Below are positions 8,223-17,091 of a DNA stretch of 64,000 bases, piece by piece (the first letter of the stretch is position 1; each line of letters opens with the position of its first letter). The position numbers and the translations under genes are program-made. The stretch comes from Comamonas granuli NBRC 101663 (GTDB lineage Bacteria > Pseudomonadota > Gammaproteobacteria > Burkholderiales > Burkholderiaceae_C): NCBI RefSeq assembly GCF_000739995.1, contig NZ_BBJX01000005.1, forward strand, positions 62,001-126,000. The letters are read 5' to 3'. The notes below the pieces were generated by a model, which saw only the letters and a list, made by a program, of their open reading frames with translations, was not told the origin of the DNA and searched no databases.

Positions 8223-11039
8223 GTGACCGCGAAGAAGAACGACAAGGATTTGCCGCTGATCCAGGACATCCGCCTGCTCGGGCGCATTCTGGGCGACGTG
8301 ATCCGTGAGCAGGAGGGAGACGCCGCGTTTGCGCTCATCGAGCAGATCCGCCAGTTGTCCGTGGCGTTCCGGCGCGACGCGGACCACGAGGCCGACAAGG
8401 CGCTCAAGAAATTGCTCAAGGGCCTGAGCGCGGACCAGACCGTGAGCGTGATCCGCGCCTTCACCTACTTCAGCCACCTGGCCAACCTGGCCGAGGACAG
8501 GCACCACATCCGCCGCCGCACCATCCGCGAGCGCGCCGGCGACACGCAGGAGGGCAGCATCGACGTGGCGCTTGCACGCCTGCGCTGGGCGGGTATCGCG
8601 CCCGATGCCATCGTGCAGACGCTGGCGCACAGCTACCTCTCGCCCGTGCTCACCGCCCACCCCACCGAGGTGCAGCGCAAGAGCATCCTGGACGCCGAGC
8701 GCGACATCGCCCAACTGCTGGCCGCGCGCGACGACATCGCCGAGCGCGCCCAGCTCTACAAGGCCGGGCGCGACGCGCTCACCCCGCGCGCGCTGGCCGC
8801 CAACGAGGCGCAACTGCGCGCGCGCGTGGCGCAGTTGTGGCAGACGCGCCTGCTGCGCTACAGCAAGCTCACGGTGGCCGACGAGATCGAGAACGCGCTG
8901 TCCTACTACGAGGCCACGTTCCTGCGCGAGATCCCGCGCATCTACGCCGACCTGGAGAACGCCCTGGGCCAGACGCGCGTGCACAGCTTTCTGCGCATGG
9001 GCCAATGGATAGGCGGCGACCGCGACGGCAACCCCAACGTCACCGCCGAGACCCTGGTGCAGGCCCTGCGCCGCCAGAGCGAGGTGGCGCTGCGCCACTA
9101 CCTGACCGAGGTGCACCTGCTGGGCAGCGAGCTGTCGCTGTCGGCACGCCTGGTCGGCGTCACGCCGGCCATGCAGGCCCTGGCGGACAGCTCGCCCGAC
9201 ACCAGCGAGCACCGCCGCGACGAGCCCTACCGCCGCGCGCTCACCGGCATCTATGCGCGCCTGGCGGCCACGCTCGCGCAGCTCAGCGGCGGCGTGGCGG
9301 CGCGCCACGCCGTGGCGCCGCAAAACCCCTATGCGGACGCTGCCGGCTTCCTGGCCGAGCTGCGCACCATCGAGGAGTCGCTGCAGGCGCACCACGGCGC
9401 GCCGCTGGCCAGCGAGCGCCTGCAGCCCCTGATCCGCGCCGTGGAGGTGTTCGGCTTTCACCTGGCCACGGTGGACCTGCGCCAGAGCTCGGACCAGCAC
9501 GAGCGCGTCGTCGCCGAGCTGCTCGCCGCAGCGCGCATCGAGCCGGACTACGCCGCCCTGGACGAAGCCGCGCGCCGCACGGTGCTGCTGCGCCTGCTGC
9601 GCGATGCGCGGCCGCTGCGCGTGGTGGGGGCGCAGTATTCGGAGCACACGCGCGCCGAAATCGCCATCTTCGAGACCGCGCTGCGCATGCGCCAGGCCTA
9701 CGGCGCAGCCGCCATCCGCCACTACATCATCAGCCACACCGAAACGGTGAGCGACCTGCTGGAAGTGCTGCTGCTGCAAAAGGAAGTGGGCCTGCTGCGC
9801 GGCACGCTGGACGAGCCCGCCGCCAGCCCGCCCGGCGCCGCGCCCGGGGCCGTGGCCGACCTCATCGTGGTGCCGCTGTTCGAGACCATCGAGGACCTGC
9901 GCAACGCCGCGGACATCATGCGCGCCTTCTACCAGGTGCCCGGCGTGGCGGCCATGGTGCAGCGCAGCGGGGCCGAGCAGGACATCATGCTGGGCTACAG
10001 CGACAGCAACAAGGACGGCGGCATCTTCACCAGCAACTGGGAGCTGTACCGCGCCGAGATCGCCCTGGTGGACTTGTTCGACGAGTTGCCCGGCATCCGC
10101 CTGCGCATGTTCCACGGCCGCGGCGGCACCGTGGGGCGCGGCGGCGGCCCGAGCTACCAGGCCATCCTGGCGCAGCCGCCGGGCACGGTGCGCGGGCAGA
10201 TCCGCCTGACCGAGCAGGGCGAGGTCATCGCCTCCAAGTACGCCAACCCCGAGATCGGCCGGCGCAACCTCGAAACCCTGGTCGCCGCCACGCTGGAGGC
10301 CACGCTGCTGCAGCCGACCAAGCCGGCGACCAAGGCCTTTCACGAGGCGGCCGAGCAGCTCTCGCGCGCCAGCATGCAGGCCTACCGCGCGCTGGTGTAC
10401 GAGACGCCGGGCTTTGCCGACTATTTCTTCAGCGCCACGCCCATCCGCGAGATCGCCGAGCTCAACATCGGCTCGCGCCCGGCCTCGCGCAAGCCCAGCC
10501 AGAAGATCGAGGACCTGCGCGCCATCCCCTGGGGCTTCAGCTGGGGCCAGTGCCGCCTCACGCTGCCGGGCTGGTACGGCTTCGGCACGGCGGTGCAGGC
10601 CTTTCTGCACGAGAGCGGCCGGCCGCCGGCAGCGCAACTGGCGCTGCTGCGCAAGATGGTGCGGCAATGGCCGTTCTTCAGCGCGCTGCTGTCCAACATG
10701 GACATGGTGCTCGCCAAGAGCGACCTGGCCCTGGCCTCGCGCTACAGCGAACTGGTGCAGGACGCGCGCCTGCGCAAGAAGGTCTTTACCGCCATCGAGC
10801 AGGAGTGGCAGCGCACGGCCGACGCGCTGGCGCGCATCACCGGCGAGAAGGAGCGCCTGGCGAGCAACACCGCGCTGGCGCGCTCCATCAAGCATCGTTT
10901 CCCGTACATCGACCCGCTGCACCACCTGCAGGTCGAACTGGTGCGCCGCTGGCGCGCCGGGCAGGGCGACGAGCGCGTGCAGACGGGTATCCACATCTCC
11001 ATCAACGGGATTGCCGCGGGGCTTCGCAATACGGGGTGA
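8223..11039 (+). CDS. ppc: Phosphoenolpyruvate carboxylase
   Basis: Carboxylates PEP to oxaloacetate, the anaplerotic feed to the TCA cycle. 938 residues from GTG 8223, which has CCAGGAG at 8208-8214, about eight bases upstream. The frame is open much further upstream (from 6978), but that part is antisense to hemC/hemD and is not part of the protein. The catalytic His is in [12 protein letters not shown] (His146), substrate loops are [11 protein letters not shown] and [11 protein letters not shown], and the [14 protein letters not shown] loop is at about residue 630. The C-terminus ends in the typical [11 protein letters not shown]. Confidence 0.98.
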   Translation: MTAKKNDKDLPLIQDIRLLGRILGDVIREQEGDAAFALIEQIRQLSVAFRRDADHEADKALKKLLKGLSADQTVSVIRAFTYFSHLANLAEDRHHIRRRTIRERAGDTQEGSIDVALARLRWAGIAPDAIVQTLAHSYLSPVLTAHPTEVQRKSILDAERDIAQLLAARDDIAERAQLYKAGRDALTPRALAANEAQLRARVAQLWQTRLLRYSKLTVADEIENALSYYEATFLREIPRIYADLENALGQTRVHSFLRMGQWIGGDRDGNPNVTAETLVQALRRQSEVALRHYLTEVHLLGSELSLSARLVGVTPAMQALADSSPDTSEHRRDEPYRRALTGIYARLAATLAQLSGGVAARHAVAPQNPYADAAGFLAELRTIEESLQAHHGAPLASERLQPLIRAVEVFGFHLATVDLRQSSDQHERVVAELLAAARIEPDYAALDEAARRTVLLRLLRDARPLRVVGAQYSEHTRAEIAIFETALRMRQAYGAAAIRHYIISHTETVSDLLEVLLLQKEVGLLRGTLDEPAASPPGAAPGAVADLIVVPLFETIEDLRNAADIMRAFYQVPGVAAMVQRSGAEQDIMLGYSDSNKDGGIFTSNWELYRAEIALVDLFDELPGIRLRMFHGRGGTVGRGGGPSYQAILAQPPGTVRGQIRLTEQGEVIASKYANPEIGRRNLETLVAATLEATLLQPTKPATKAFHEAAEQLSRASMQAYRALVYETPGFADYFFSATPIREIAELNIGSRPASRKPSQKIEDLRAIPWGFSWGQCRLTLPGWYGFGTAVQAFLHESGRPPAAQLALLRKMVRQWPFFSALLSNMDMVLAKSDLALASRYSELVQDARLRKKVFTAIEQEWQRTADALARITGEKERLASNTALARSIKHRFPYIDPLHHLQVELVRRWRAGQGDERVQTGIHISINGIAAGLRNTG

Positions 11040-11102
11040 TTGGCGCGGAAATCCGGCGCTGTTGCGCCGATCGCCGCGGCTGGCGCGCCGTACCATGGGC
11101 GC

Positions 11103-11831
11103 ATGCCATTCCTGACCCAAGACCGTCCCACCCGCCGTGCCGCGCCGTGGGCGCTGCTGCTGGCGGCGGCCGTGCTGGCCGCAGGCTGCGGCACGCTCGA
11201 CGTGCCGCGCGCCGACAACTACCCGGCCACGGGGCAGCCGAAGGCTCGTGCCGTGCACCACTGGGATGTGCTGGCCGGCGACGTGGCCGCGCGCGTGGCC
11301 CAGAAGATCGCCGGCTGGCCTGAAGGCGAGCACCCCATCCATGTGCGCGTGGCGGAATCGTCCGCCTTCGAGCAGGGCTTTGGCAAGCTGCTGGCCGTGC
11401 AACTGCTCGAGCGCGGGGTCGCCCTGTCCCAGGAGCCGGCGGCCGTGGAACTGCTGGTGCAGACCCAGGTCGTGCAGCACCAGGCGGGTGTGCGCAACGG
11501 CCTGGCCATGCCCTGGACGCGCCTGGCGGCCGGCGTGGCCGTGGTGCGCGACTGGCATCGCTACGCGCAGTCGGCGGCCTCGGGGGTGGCCAGCGGCCTG
11601 GCCCTGGGCATGGCCGTGGACATGGCCGAGCAGCACACCCAGGGTGCGGCCGCGGGCGGCCCTACGCGCACCGAGGTGCTCGTCACCACCCTGTTGCAGG
11701 CCGGGGGACGCTACCTTGCGGGCTCGGCCGATGTGTACTACATCGAACCCGAGGACGCCGTGCTCTATCTGCCGCCGCCGCCCGCGGTGCCGCTGGCGCC
11801 CGTCAAGAGCTGGAAGGTCGTGACGCCATGA
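11103..11831 (+). CDS. Putative outer-membrane lipoprotein, function unknown
   Basis: 242 residues with a lipoprotein signal peptide (Arg-rich start, hydrophobic core, lipobox LAAGC about residue 28). I do not recognise the mature domain. It contains a glycine/alanine-rich hydrophobic stretch (about residues 150-180) that could be a membrane-interacting hairpin, and a Pro-rich tail. ATG 11103 was chosen because the signal peptide begins there; an earlier in-frame start would place 21 extra residues before it. It overlaps the next lipoprotein gene by four bases (ATGA), so the two are co-translated. The partner resembles FlgO and flhDC lies next door, so a flagellar or envelope role is possible. 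Confidence 0.8.
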   Translation: MPFLTQDRPTRRAAPWALLLAAAVLAAGCGTLDVPRADNYPATGQPKARAVHHWDVLAGDVAARVAQKIAGWPEGEHPIHVRVAESSAFEQGFGKLLAVQLLERGVALSQEPAAVELLVQTQVVQHQAGVRNGLAMPWTRLAAGVAVVRDWHRYAQSAASGVASGLALGMAVDMAEQHTQGAAAGGPTRTEVLVTTLLQAGGRYLAGSADVYYIEPEDAVLYLPPPPAVPLAPVKSWKVVTP

Positions 11832-12367
11832 CGCGCCGCCTGCTGCTGTGCATGCACCTGGCGCTGGCGCTCGGCCTGCCGGGCTGCGCGGGCTATTACT
11901 ACGGTGAGCGGGGCGGGGCGGTGGTGCGCACCGACGTGCTCCAGGCCAATTACCAGGCGGTGGACCGGCTGCTGGAGACGGCGCCGCTCGATCCGCGGCG
12001 CAGCGTGCTGGTGGCGACGCTGGTCAACGTGGACCGGCTGCAGGAGTCCTCGCGCCTGGGCCGCATCTTCTCCGAGCAGATTGCCGGGCGCCTGGTGCAG
12101 CGCGGCGTGCCCGTGGCGGAGTTGCGCCTGCGCGAGCAACTGGTGCTGCACCCGGGCCAGGGCGAGCTGCTGCTCTCGCGCGAGCTGCGCGAGGTCAGCC
12201 AGGCGCACGATGCGCAGGCCGTGGTGGTGGGCACCTACGCGGTGTCCGGCGCCATGGTGTATGTGAGCCTCAAGCTCGTGCATCCGCAGGGCAACCAGGT
12301 GGTGGCCGCCAGCGACTACGCGCTGGCGCTGGACGAGAATCTGCGCGGGCTGCTGCAGGGGCGCTGA
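11828..12367 (+). CDS. FlgO-like outer-membrane lipoprotein
   Basis: 179 residues. A lipoprotein signal peptide with lipobox LPGC (about residues 17-20) is followed by a domain resembling FlgO (outer-membrane protein needed for flagellar stability in Vibrio): repeated use of RRSVLVATLVNVDRL, GRIFSEQIAGRLVQRG, and a C-terminal VVVGTYAVSGAMVYVSLKLVH. That pattern of an assigned-name, Ser-Arg-Leu and beta-rich VVGTY segment is typical of FlgO-domain proteins. Start overlaps the preceding lipoprotein stop. The operon ends at an interspersed repeat that forms a terminator. Assignment is by pattern, not by alignment. Confidence 0.75.
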   Translation: MTRRLLLCMHLALALGLPGCAGYYYGERGGAVVRTDVLQANYQAVDRLLETAPLDPRRSVLVATLVNVDRLQESSRLGRIFSEQIAGRLVQRGVPVAELRLREQLVLHPGQGELLLSRELREVSQAHDAQAVVVGTYAVSGAMVYVSLKLVHPQGNQVVAASDYALALDENLRGLLQGR

Positions 12368-12372
12368 TTGTG

Positions 12373-12427
12373 CTCCTGAAAATATAGCTGCTCGCGCTTG
12401 CTCCACAAGCGCTGCAAGCCTTTTTTA
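12373..12427 (+). repeat. Interspersed hairpin repeat, copy B (terminator)
   Basis: Well preserved copy: ATATAGCTGCTC, then a perfect 7-bp stem GCGCTTG/CAAGCGC (12394-12412, loop CTCCA), TGCAAGCC and T6 (12421-12426). Placed between the convergent lipoprotein operon and flhC, it has the form of an intrinsic terminator for the plus-strand operon. Confidence 0.85.
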
Positions 12428-12430
12428 CTC

Positions 12431-13018
12431 TCAGTGCAGCATCAGTGCGCCGGCGTTCTTGCTCTTGCCTGCGCGGGCCGGCGGGTTGCACAGGCCGCAG
12501 GTGTAGTGGCGGTTTTCGTACAGCTCGGTCACGAACATGCCGCCGCACTGCGCGCACTTGGTGCGCTGGAGCATGCCGGCGTCCACGAACTTCACCAGGC
12601 GCCAGGCGCGCGTGAACGAGAGCAGCGGCTCCACCTGGGCCGTGGCGATCTGCTCGGTGTAGAGGCGGTAGGCCTTGGTGAGCTGGTCCACCGGGTCCAG
12701 GGCGATGCCCTTGGCCAGGTACTCGTAGATGTTGAGGAACAGCGAGCTGTGGATGTTTTCCTGCCAGGTGAGGAACCAGTCGGTCGAGAACGGCAACTGC
12801 CCCTTGGAAGGCGACTTGCCCGCGATCTCCTTGTACAGGCGGATCAGGCGCTCGTAGGACAGCGTGGTTTCCGATTCGAGCACCTGCATGCGCGCACCCA
12901 TCTGGATCAGCATGGCCGCGCGCTCGATCTGGCGCGACTCGTTGAGCACGCTCTTGACCGGTGCGCTGGTCTTGGCGGTCTTTTTGGCGGCGGGGCGGGT
13001 AGGGGTCTCGGTCGTCAT
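12431..13018 (-). CDS. flhC: Flagellar master regulator subunit FlhC
   Basis: With FlhD forms the FlhD4C2 activator of class II flagellar promoters. 195 residues, typical, with an Ala/Lys/Thr-rich N-terminal extension before the conserved ESRQIERAAMLIQMGARMQVLESET helix region (quoted in part). The zinc-binding cysteines are present as CAQC and CGLC near the C-terminus. The gene starts 34 bases after flhD. Its stop codon is four bases from the T-run of the opposing terminator repeat. In many Comamonadaceae flhDC is followed by motAB; here the next genes are convergent lipoproteins instead. Confidence 0.96.
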   Translation of the reverse strand: MTTETPTRPAAKKTAKTSAPVKSVLNESRQIERAAMLIQMGARMQVLESETTLSYERLIRLYKEIAGKSPSKGQLPFSTDWFLTWQENIHSSLFLNIYEYLAKGIALDPVDQLTKAYRLYTEQIATAQVEPLLSFTRAWRLVKFVDAGMLQRTKCAQCGGMFVTELYENRHYTCGLCNPPARAGKSKNAGALMLH

Positions 13019-13052
13019 GGCAGAACTCCGTGGAGAAGGGCGGGGCGTGTGC

Positions 13053-13379
13053 TCAGAGCACTTCGGAGGCGCGGCTGGCCATCAGGATGTTGGCGTGCAG
13101 CGTGTTCGTCGCCTCGTTGCCCACCTTGCTGGGCGCGTGGTTGGTGAGCAGGCCCCAGACGAGGTTGTCGTCCACGCGGAAGCTGCAAAGAAGCGTGTTT
13201 CTGGCCGCCAGTTTCATCAGTTGCGCGGCCGACAGCGATGCCAGAATATCGGCAGCCTCTTCGTTCAGGCCCAGGCGGAAAACGGCTTCGGCCTTGTCCT
13301 GGCGGATCAGGGTCTGGGCCAGCATCAGATAGGTGAGGTTGGCTTCGCGGATTTCGGCAAGCAGTTGTTCGTTCGTCAT
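13053..13379 (-). CDS. flhD: Flagellar master regulator subunit FlhD
   Basis: 108-residue partner of FlhC; gives the complex its dimeric helical core. Starts MTNEQLLAEIREANLTYLML with the typical AQTLIRQDKAEAVFRLG segment, and ends after NTLHANILMA. ATG 13379 has AAGGAAG eight bases upstream, so the longer frame (from 13472) is not used. The 176-bp upstream region is AT-rich compared with its neighbours (around 13440-13485), consistent with a complex regulatory region; I could not place a certain -10/-35. Confidence 0.95.
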   Translation of the reverse strand: MTNEQLLAEIREANLTYLMLAQTLIRQDKAEAVFRLGLNEEAADILASLSAAQLMKLAARNTLLCSFRVDDNLVWGLLTNHAPSKVGNEATNTLHANILMASRASEVL

Positions 13380-13555
13380 GGGGCACTTCCTTTTCCATCC
13401 CCGGATCGCCTGGTCTGCCTCATGCAGCGTTTCGCGATCCGTTGAAATGGATTGTGAATTTGGCCCAATCAAAAATTAAGTCAGCCGATGGCGGTGCGTG
13501 TTGTCCGGTACAGCCGCAGGCCTTGTAGGAATTTGCCTGACAAGCGCTGTCGGCG

Positions 13556-14416
13556 TCAGCCGCGCGCGACGGGGCGCGCCGGGTCGCTGCACCACTCGCT
13601 CCAGCTGCCGGCATAGAGCGCCGCGCGCCCCAGTCCCGCGTATTCCATGGCCAGCAGATTGGGGTTGGCCGTCACCCCGCTGCCGCAGTGGTGCACCACG
13701 CTGGCCGGGTCGCGCCCGTCCAGCAGCGCGAGGAATTCGGCACGCAGCACCGCAGGCGCCTTGAAGCGGCCATCCGGGCCGAAGTTGTCGGTGAACGGCC
13801 GGTTCAGGGCCCCCGGGATATGCCCGGCCACCGGGTCCAGGGGTTCGACCTCGCCCCGAAAGCGCGGTGCGGCGCGCGCGTCGACGATGGTCTGCTGCGC
13901 CGAACCCAGGTGCTGCAGCACCTGGGCGCTGTCCGCCAGCGTGCGCAGCGCCGGGCCGGGGGTGAAGTCGCCCGGTGGCCGCGGCGCGCTCGCCCCCTCT
14001 TCGAGTGCTCCGCCGGCCTGTGTCCAGGCCTGCAGGCCGCCGTCGAGCACGGCCACGGCCTCGTGGCCCAGCCATTGCAGCATCCACCACAGGCGGGCGC
14101 AGAAGGCGCTGCCATTGCGGTCATACACCACGGCCTGCATGCCATGGGCAAAGCCCTGGCTCGCCAGCCACGCGGCAAAGGCTGCGCGCGTGGGCAGAGG
14201 GTGGCGCCCGCCCGAGGCGCGTGCCGCGCCGGGCCGGGCCGAGAGCGCCTGGTCCAGGTGCGCGTACACCGCGCCCGGGATATGGCCCTGCAGGTACTGC
14301 GCCGCACCGGCGCCGGGATCGGCCAGGTCGAAGCTGCAGTCGAAGACCATGCAGGGGGTGCCGCGCTGGCGCAGGGCCAGCAGCTCGGGGGCGGAGATCA
14401 GGAGCGTGTGCGTCAT
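13556..14416 (-). CDS. sseA: 3-mercaptopyruvate/thiosulfate sulfurtransferase
   Basis: Transfers sulfane sulfur from 3-mercaptopyruvate or thiosulfate to acceptors. 286 residues with two tandem rhodanese domains. The first is non-catalytic (VYDRNGSAFCARLWWML, then VLDGGLQAW). The second carries the active-site loop HHCGSGVTA, whose CGSGVTA form is typical of SseA-type mercaptopyruvate enzymes. ATG 14416 was chosen because homologues start just before LLISAPEL. It is downstream of the EamA transporter gene on the same strand, 43 bases apart. Confidence 0.93.
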   Translation of the reverse strand: MTHTLLISAPELLALRQRGTPCMVFDCSFDLADPGAGAAQYLQGHIPGAVYAHLDQALSARPGAARASGGRHPLPTRAAFAAWLASQGFAHGMQAVVYDRNGSAFCARLWWMLQWLGHEAVAVLDGGLQAWTQAGGALEEGASAPRPPGDFTPGPALRTLADSAQVLQHLGSAQQTIVDARAAPRFRGEVEPLDPVAGHIPGALNRPFTDNFGPDGRFKAPAVLRAEFLALLDGRDPASVVHHCGSGVTANPNLLAMEYAGLGRAALYAGSWSEWCSDPARPVARG

Positions 14417-14459
14417 GGCTGGAAGGGTGCGGTCGGACGCCGGCAGGGCGGCGCGGGGT

Positions 14460-15365
14460 TCACAGTGCGGCACGCGCATCGCGCGCGCGCAGCACAGTGG
14501 CGAGGATACCGCTGCCCACGATCAGGGCCATGCCGGCCCAGCCCAGCAGGTCCACGCGCTCGTCGAACAGCAGCACGCTGTAAAAGCCCGCGAACACGAT
14601 GCCCGAATACTGCAGGCTCGCCACCACCAGGGTGCTGCGCGCCGAGCGCGCGCTGCCGTAGGCGTACGTCATGCACAACTGCCCCAGGGCGGCCAGAACG
14701 CCGATGGGCAGCAGCCACAGCGCGGGCCAGCCGGGCCAGGGCGAGTGGCCCACGGCCAGCGTGGCCGCGCCGCCTGCCAGGGCCGAGCCCAGGGCGAAAT
14801 AGAACACGGTGCGCGACTCGGGTTCACCCAGGCGCGCCAGCCGGCCCACCTGCAGGTAGGCGAGCGCCGCCATCAGGCCCGAGAGCAGGCCCAGCGCGCT
14901 GCCCAGCGTCTGCTGCGGCGTCTGGGCGATGCTTGGGCGCAGCATCAGCACCACACCGGCAAACCCGGCCAGTACGGCGAGCAGCAGCGGGGCGCTGAGC
15001 GTGGCGTGCGCCGCACCGCGCCGCCGGTGCCAGGCCCACAGGCTGGCGCCGACGATGAAGGCGGCGATCCAGATGCTGCTCATGTAGTTGAGCGTGAGGG
15101 CCGTGGCCAGCGGCAGGTGGGCGATGGCGTAGAACCAGGCACCCAGCGAGACCACGCCGACCAGGCTGCGCCAGGCGTGCTGGGCCGGGTGGCGCGTGGC
15201 CAGCGTCACCCCTTGCGAGCGCGCGAGCAGCCAGAGCATGAGCATGCCGACGAGGCCGCGCCAGAACACCAGCTCCGCCGGGTTGAACCACGCTGAGCCG
15301 AGCTTGACGCACACCCCCATGCTCGCAAACAGGAACGCGGCGAGCACCATCCAAAGGGCATGCAT
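14460..15365 (-). CDS. EamA-family (DMT) transporter
   Basis: 301-residue inner-membrane protein of the drug/metabolite transporter superfamily. About ten hydrophobic helices in two EamA halves are visible. The first half contains FWRGLVGMLML and LNYMSSIW; the second contains LGQLCMTYAYGSA and ASLQYSGIVFAGFYSVLLFDE, the characteristic signature before the last helices. ATG 15365 begins directly at the first helix. Substrate unknown; relatives export amino acids or metabolites, and some are S-adenosylmethionine importers. Confidence 0.92.
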   Translation of the reverse strand: MHALWMVLAAFLFASMGVCVKLGSAWFNPAELVFWRGLVGMLMLWLLARSQGVTLATRHPAQHAWRSLVGVVSLGAWFYAIAHLPLATALTLNYMSSIWIAAFIVGASLWAWHRRRGAAHATLSAPLLLAVLAGFAGVVLMLRPSIAQTPQQTLGSALGLLSGLMAALAYLQVGRLARLGEPESRTVFYFALGSALAGGAATLAVGHSPWPGWPALWLLPIGVLAALGQLCMTYAYGSARSARSTLVVASLQYSGIVFAGFYSVLLFDERVDLLGWAGMALIVGSGILATVLRARDARAAL

Positions 15366-15473
15366 GGGAGAGCTGGGTATTAGAGTGAAAACGGCACGCA
15401 GCGCCCGTGCGGCGGGCGCCACGTGCTATTGCAATGGTAGCAAGAACCGGTCGGGTCTGCCGCTGTGCGCCGC

Positions 15474-16613
15474 TCAGCGCGCCGGCACGGCGTCGCCCAT
15501 GCGGCGGCGGTACCACTCGTGGAAGTGCTGCATGCCGTCTTCCATGGGGCTTTGGTAGGGGCCCACTTCGTTGTCGCCGCGCTCGTGCAGCGCCTTGCGG
15601 CCCGCATCCATGCGCTCGCCGATCTCATCGTCCTCGATGCAGGTTTCCATGTAGGCCGCCTGCTGGGCCTCGACGAACTCGCGCTCGAAGGCCTGGATTT
15701 CCTCGGGGTAGTAGAACTCCACGAGGTTGAGCGTCTTCGACGGGCTCAGGGGGTGCAGCGTGGAGACGGTGAGCACATGCGGATACCACTCCACCATGAT
15801 GTGCGGGTAGTAGGTCAGCCAGATCGCGCCGCGCTCGGGCAGCTTGCCATCGCGGTAGCGCAGCAGCACCTCGTGCCACTGGCGGTAGACCTCCGAGCCC
15901 GGCTTGCCGAAGGTGGGCGCCACGCCCACGGTCTGCACCGAGAACTCCTCGCGGAACTCCCAGCGCAGATCGTCGCAGGTGACGAAGTTGCCCAGGCCCG
16001 GGTGGAAGGGCCCGACGTGGTAGTCCTCCAGGTAGACCTCGATGAAGGTCTTCCAGTTGTAGTTGCACTCGTGCAGCTCCACGCGGTCGAAGGCGTAGCC
16101 CTCGAAGGAGAGCTCGGCGCGCACGCCCATGCCGGCGAGGTCGGCCTCGATGTCGCGACCGTTGTCCTCGAACAGCATGCCGTTCCACTCACGCAGCGGG
16201 TAGTTGCGCAGATTCAGGCAGGGGTCCTGCGGGAAATGCGGCGCGCCCAGCAGCTCGCCGCTGGGGCTGTAGGTCCAGCGGTGCACGGGGCAGACGATGT
16301 TGCCGCCCGCGCTGCCTTTCTGGCTGTCGTGCAGCGAGCCGCGCCCCTGCAGCATGACGGCCTGGCGGTGGCGGCAGACGTTGGAGACCAGCTCCACCTG
16401 GCCCTGGGCATTGCGCACCAGCGCGCGTCCGCCCAGTTCCTGGGGTAGCACCTGGTAGTCGCCGGGCCCGGGCACGCTCAGGCCGTGGCCCACGTAGCGC
16501 GGGCCGCGTTGGAACAGCACTTCCATCTCGCGCTGGAACAGCGCCTGGTCGAAATAACTGGAGACGGGAAGTTGGCTTGCGGCCTGCTGCAGTCGAAGAC
16601 TTAAATCAGACAT
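15474..16613 (-). CDS. Rieske non-haem iron oxygenase, alpha subunit type
   Basis: 379-residue aromatic ring-hydroxylating dioxygenase family protein. The Rieske [2Fe-2S] centre is Cys80-X-His82 and Cys108-X2-His111 (NVCRH, CPVH). The mononuclear iron site is visible as NWKTFIEVYLEDYHVGPFH (quoted 19 residues): bridging Glu196, His199 and His204. The third ligand should lie near residue 330. The single-component layout resembles choline/carnitine monooxygenase-like enzymes. No reductase or ferredoxin gene is adjacent. The 5' region has two hairpins, one followed by a U-rich tract. Substrate cannot be predicted. Confidence 0.9.
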   Translation of the reverse strand: MSDLSLRLQQAASQLPVSSYFDQALFQREMEVLFQRGPRYVGHGLSVPGPGDYQVLPQELGGRALVRNAQGQVELVSNVCRHRQAVMLQGRGSLHDSQKGSAGGNIVCPVHRWTYSPSGELLGAPHFPQDPCLNLRNYPLREWNGMLFEDNGRDIEADLAGMGVRAELSFEGYAFDRVELHECNYNWKTFIEVYLEDYHVGPFHPGLGNFVTCDDLRWEFREEFSVQTVGVAPTFGKPGSEVYRQWHEVLLRYRDGKLPERGAIWLTYYPHIMVEWYPHVLTVSTLHPLSPSKTLNLVEFYYPEEIQAFEREFVEAQQAAYMETCIEDDEIGERMDAGRKALHERGDNEVGPYQSPMEDGMQHFHEWYRRRMGDAVPAR

Positions 16614-16649
16614 GGCATACCTGACCTAAAGACCCCCCACAGGGAGAAA

Positions 16650-16728
16650 CGGGACCAGGGTGGTGAATGCGTCCCGGGGAAGAAAAATAAACCGGCATGG
16701 CAGCCGGTTTGCAGTGAATGGGATTATA
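16650..16728 (-). promoter_or_regulatory. Structured leader and -10 of the Rieske gene
   Basis: Minus-strand TATAAT at 16723-16728, then an 8-bp hairpin AAACCGGC/GCCGGTTT (16689-16710) followed by a TTTATTTTTC tract, then a second hairpin CGGGAC/GTCCCG (16650-16676). All lie between the probable promoter and the start codon at 16613. The first resembles an intrinsic terminator but is very close to the likely transcription start. Confidence 0.4.
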
Positions 16729-16822
16729 GGACGTGGGGTTATTTGCGTCCCCCCATTCCCGCAGCCGCACTGCGTGTATTCGCCGGGCCCGCGGGCCGCC
16801 CGGCCGGGGCGGTGTATCGGCC

Positions 16823-16828
16823 TAAAAT
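16823..16828 (+). promoter_or_regulatory. Probable -10 of xseB-ispA
   Basis: TAAAAT 36 bases upstream of the xseB start. The -35 region is GC-rich and not clear. Confidence 0.35.
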
Positions 16829-16863
16829 CGAGCGTTTCAGCTATTGCAGGCACCACTCCATCC

Positions 16864-17091
16864 ATGCCCAAACCCAAAACCGCCGAGCCGGCCAGCTACG
16901 AGGCTGCGCTGGAAGAACTGGAGCAATTGGTCGGCCGCATCGAAACGGGGCAGATGCCCCTGGACCAGTTGCTCGCAGGCTACCAGCGCGGTGCCGTCTT
17001 GCTGGCCTTTTGCCGCGAGCGGCTGCAGGCCGTGCAGGAGCAGGTCCGCGTGCTTGATGAAGGCGGGCTGCAGCCATGGACGCAGGAATGA
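16864..17091 (+). CDS. xseB: Exodeoxyribonuclease VII small subunit
   Basis: 75-residue small subunit of ExoVII, which degrades single-stranded DNA with XseA. Contains the family core: [20 protein letters not shown], then [22 protein letters not shown]. Next to ispA and dxs, as in many proteobacteria (xseB-ispA-dxs). It overlaps the start region of ispA. Confidence 0.96.
   Translation: MPKPKTAEPASYEAALEELEQLVGRIETGQMPLDQLLAGYQRGAVLLAFCRERLQAVQEQVRVLDEGGLQPWTQE

Noticed and set aside
8157-11636. 1159-codon antisense frame opposite ppc
   Set aside because: His/Gln/Val/Ala-rich composition is typical of a mirrored GC-rich coding frame; no motif, no ribosome-binding site.
15422-15445. Possible further copy of the interspersed repeat near GTGCTATTGCAATGGTAGC
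   Set aside because: Only the outer end is similar and the GCGCTT hairpin core is missing; too weak to count.
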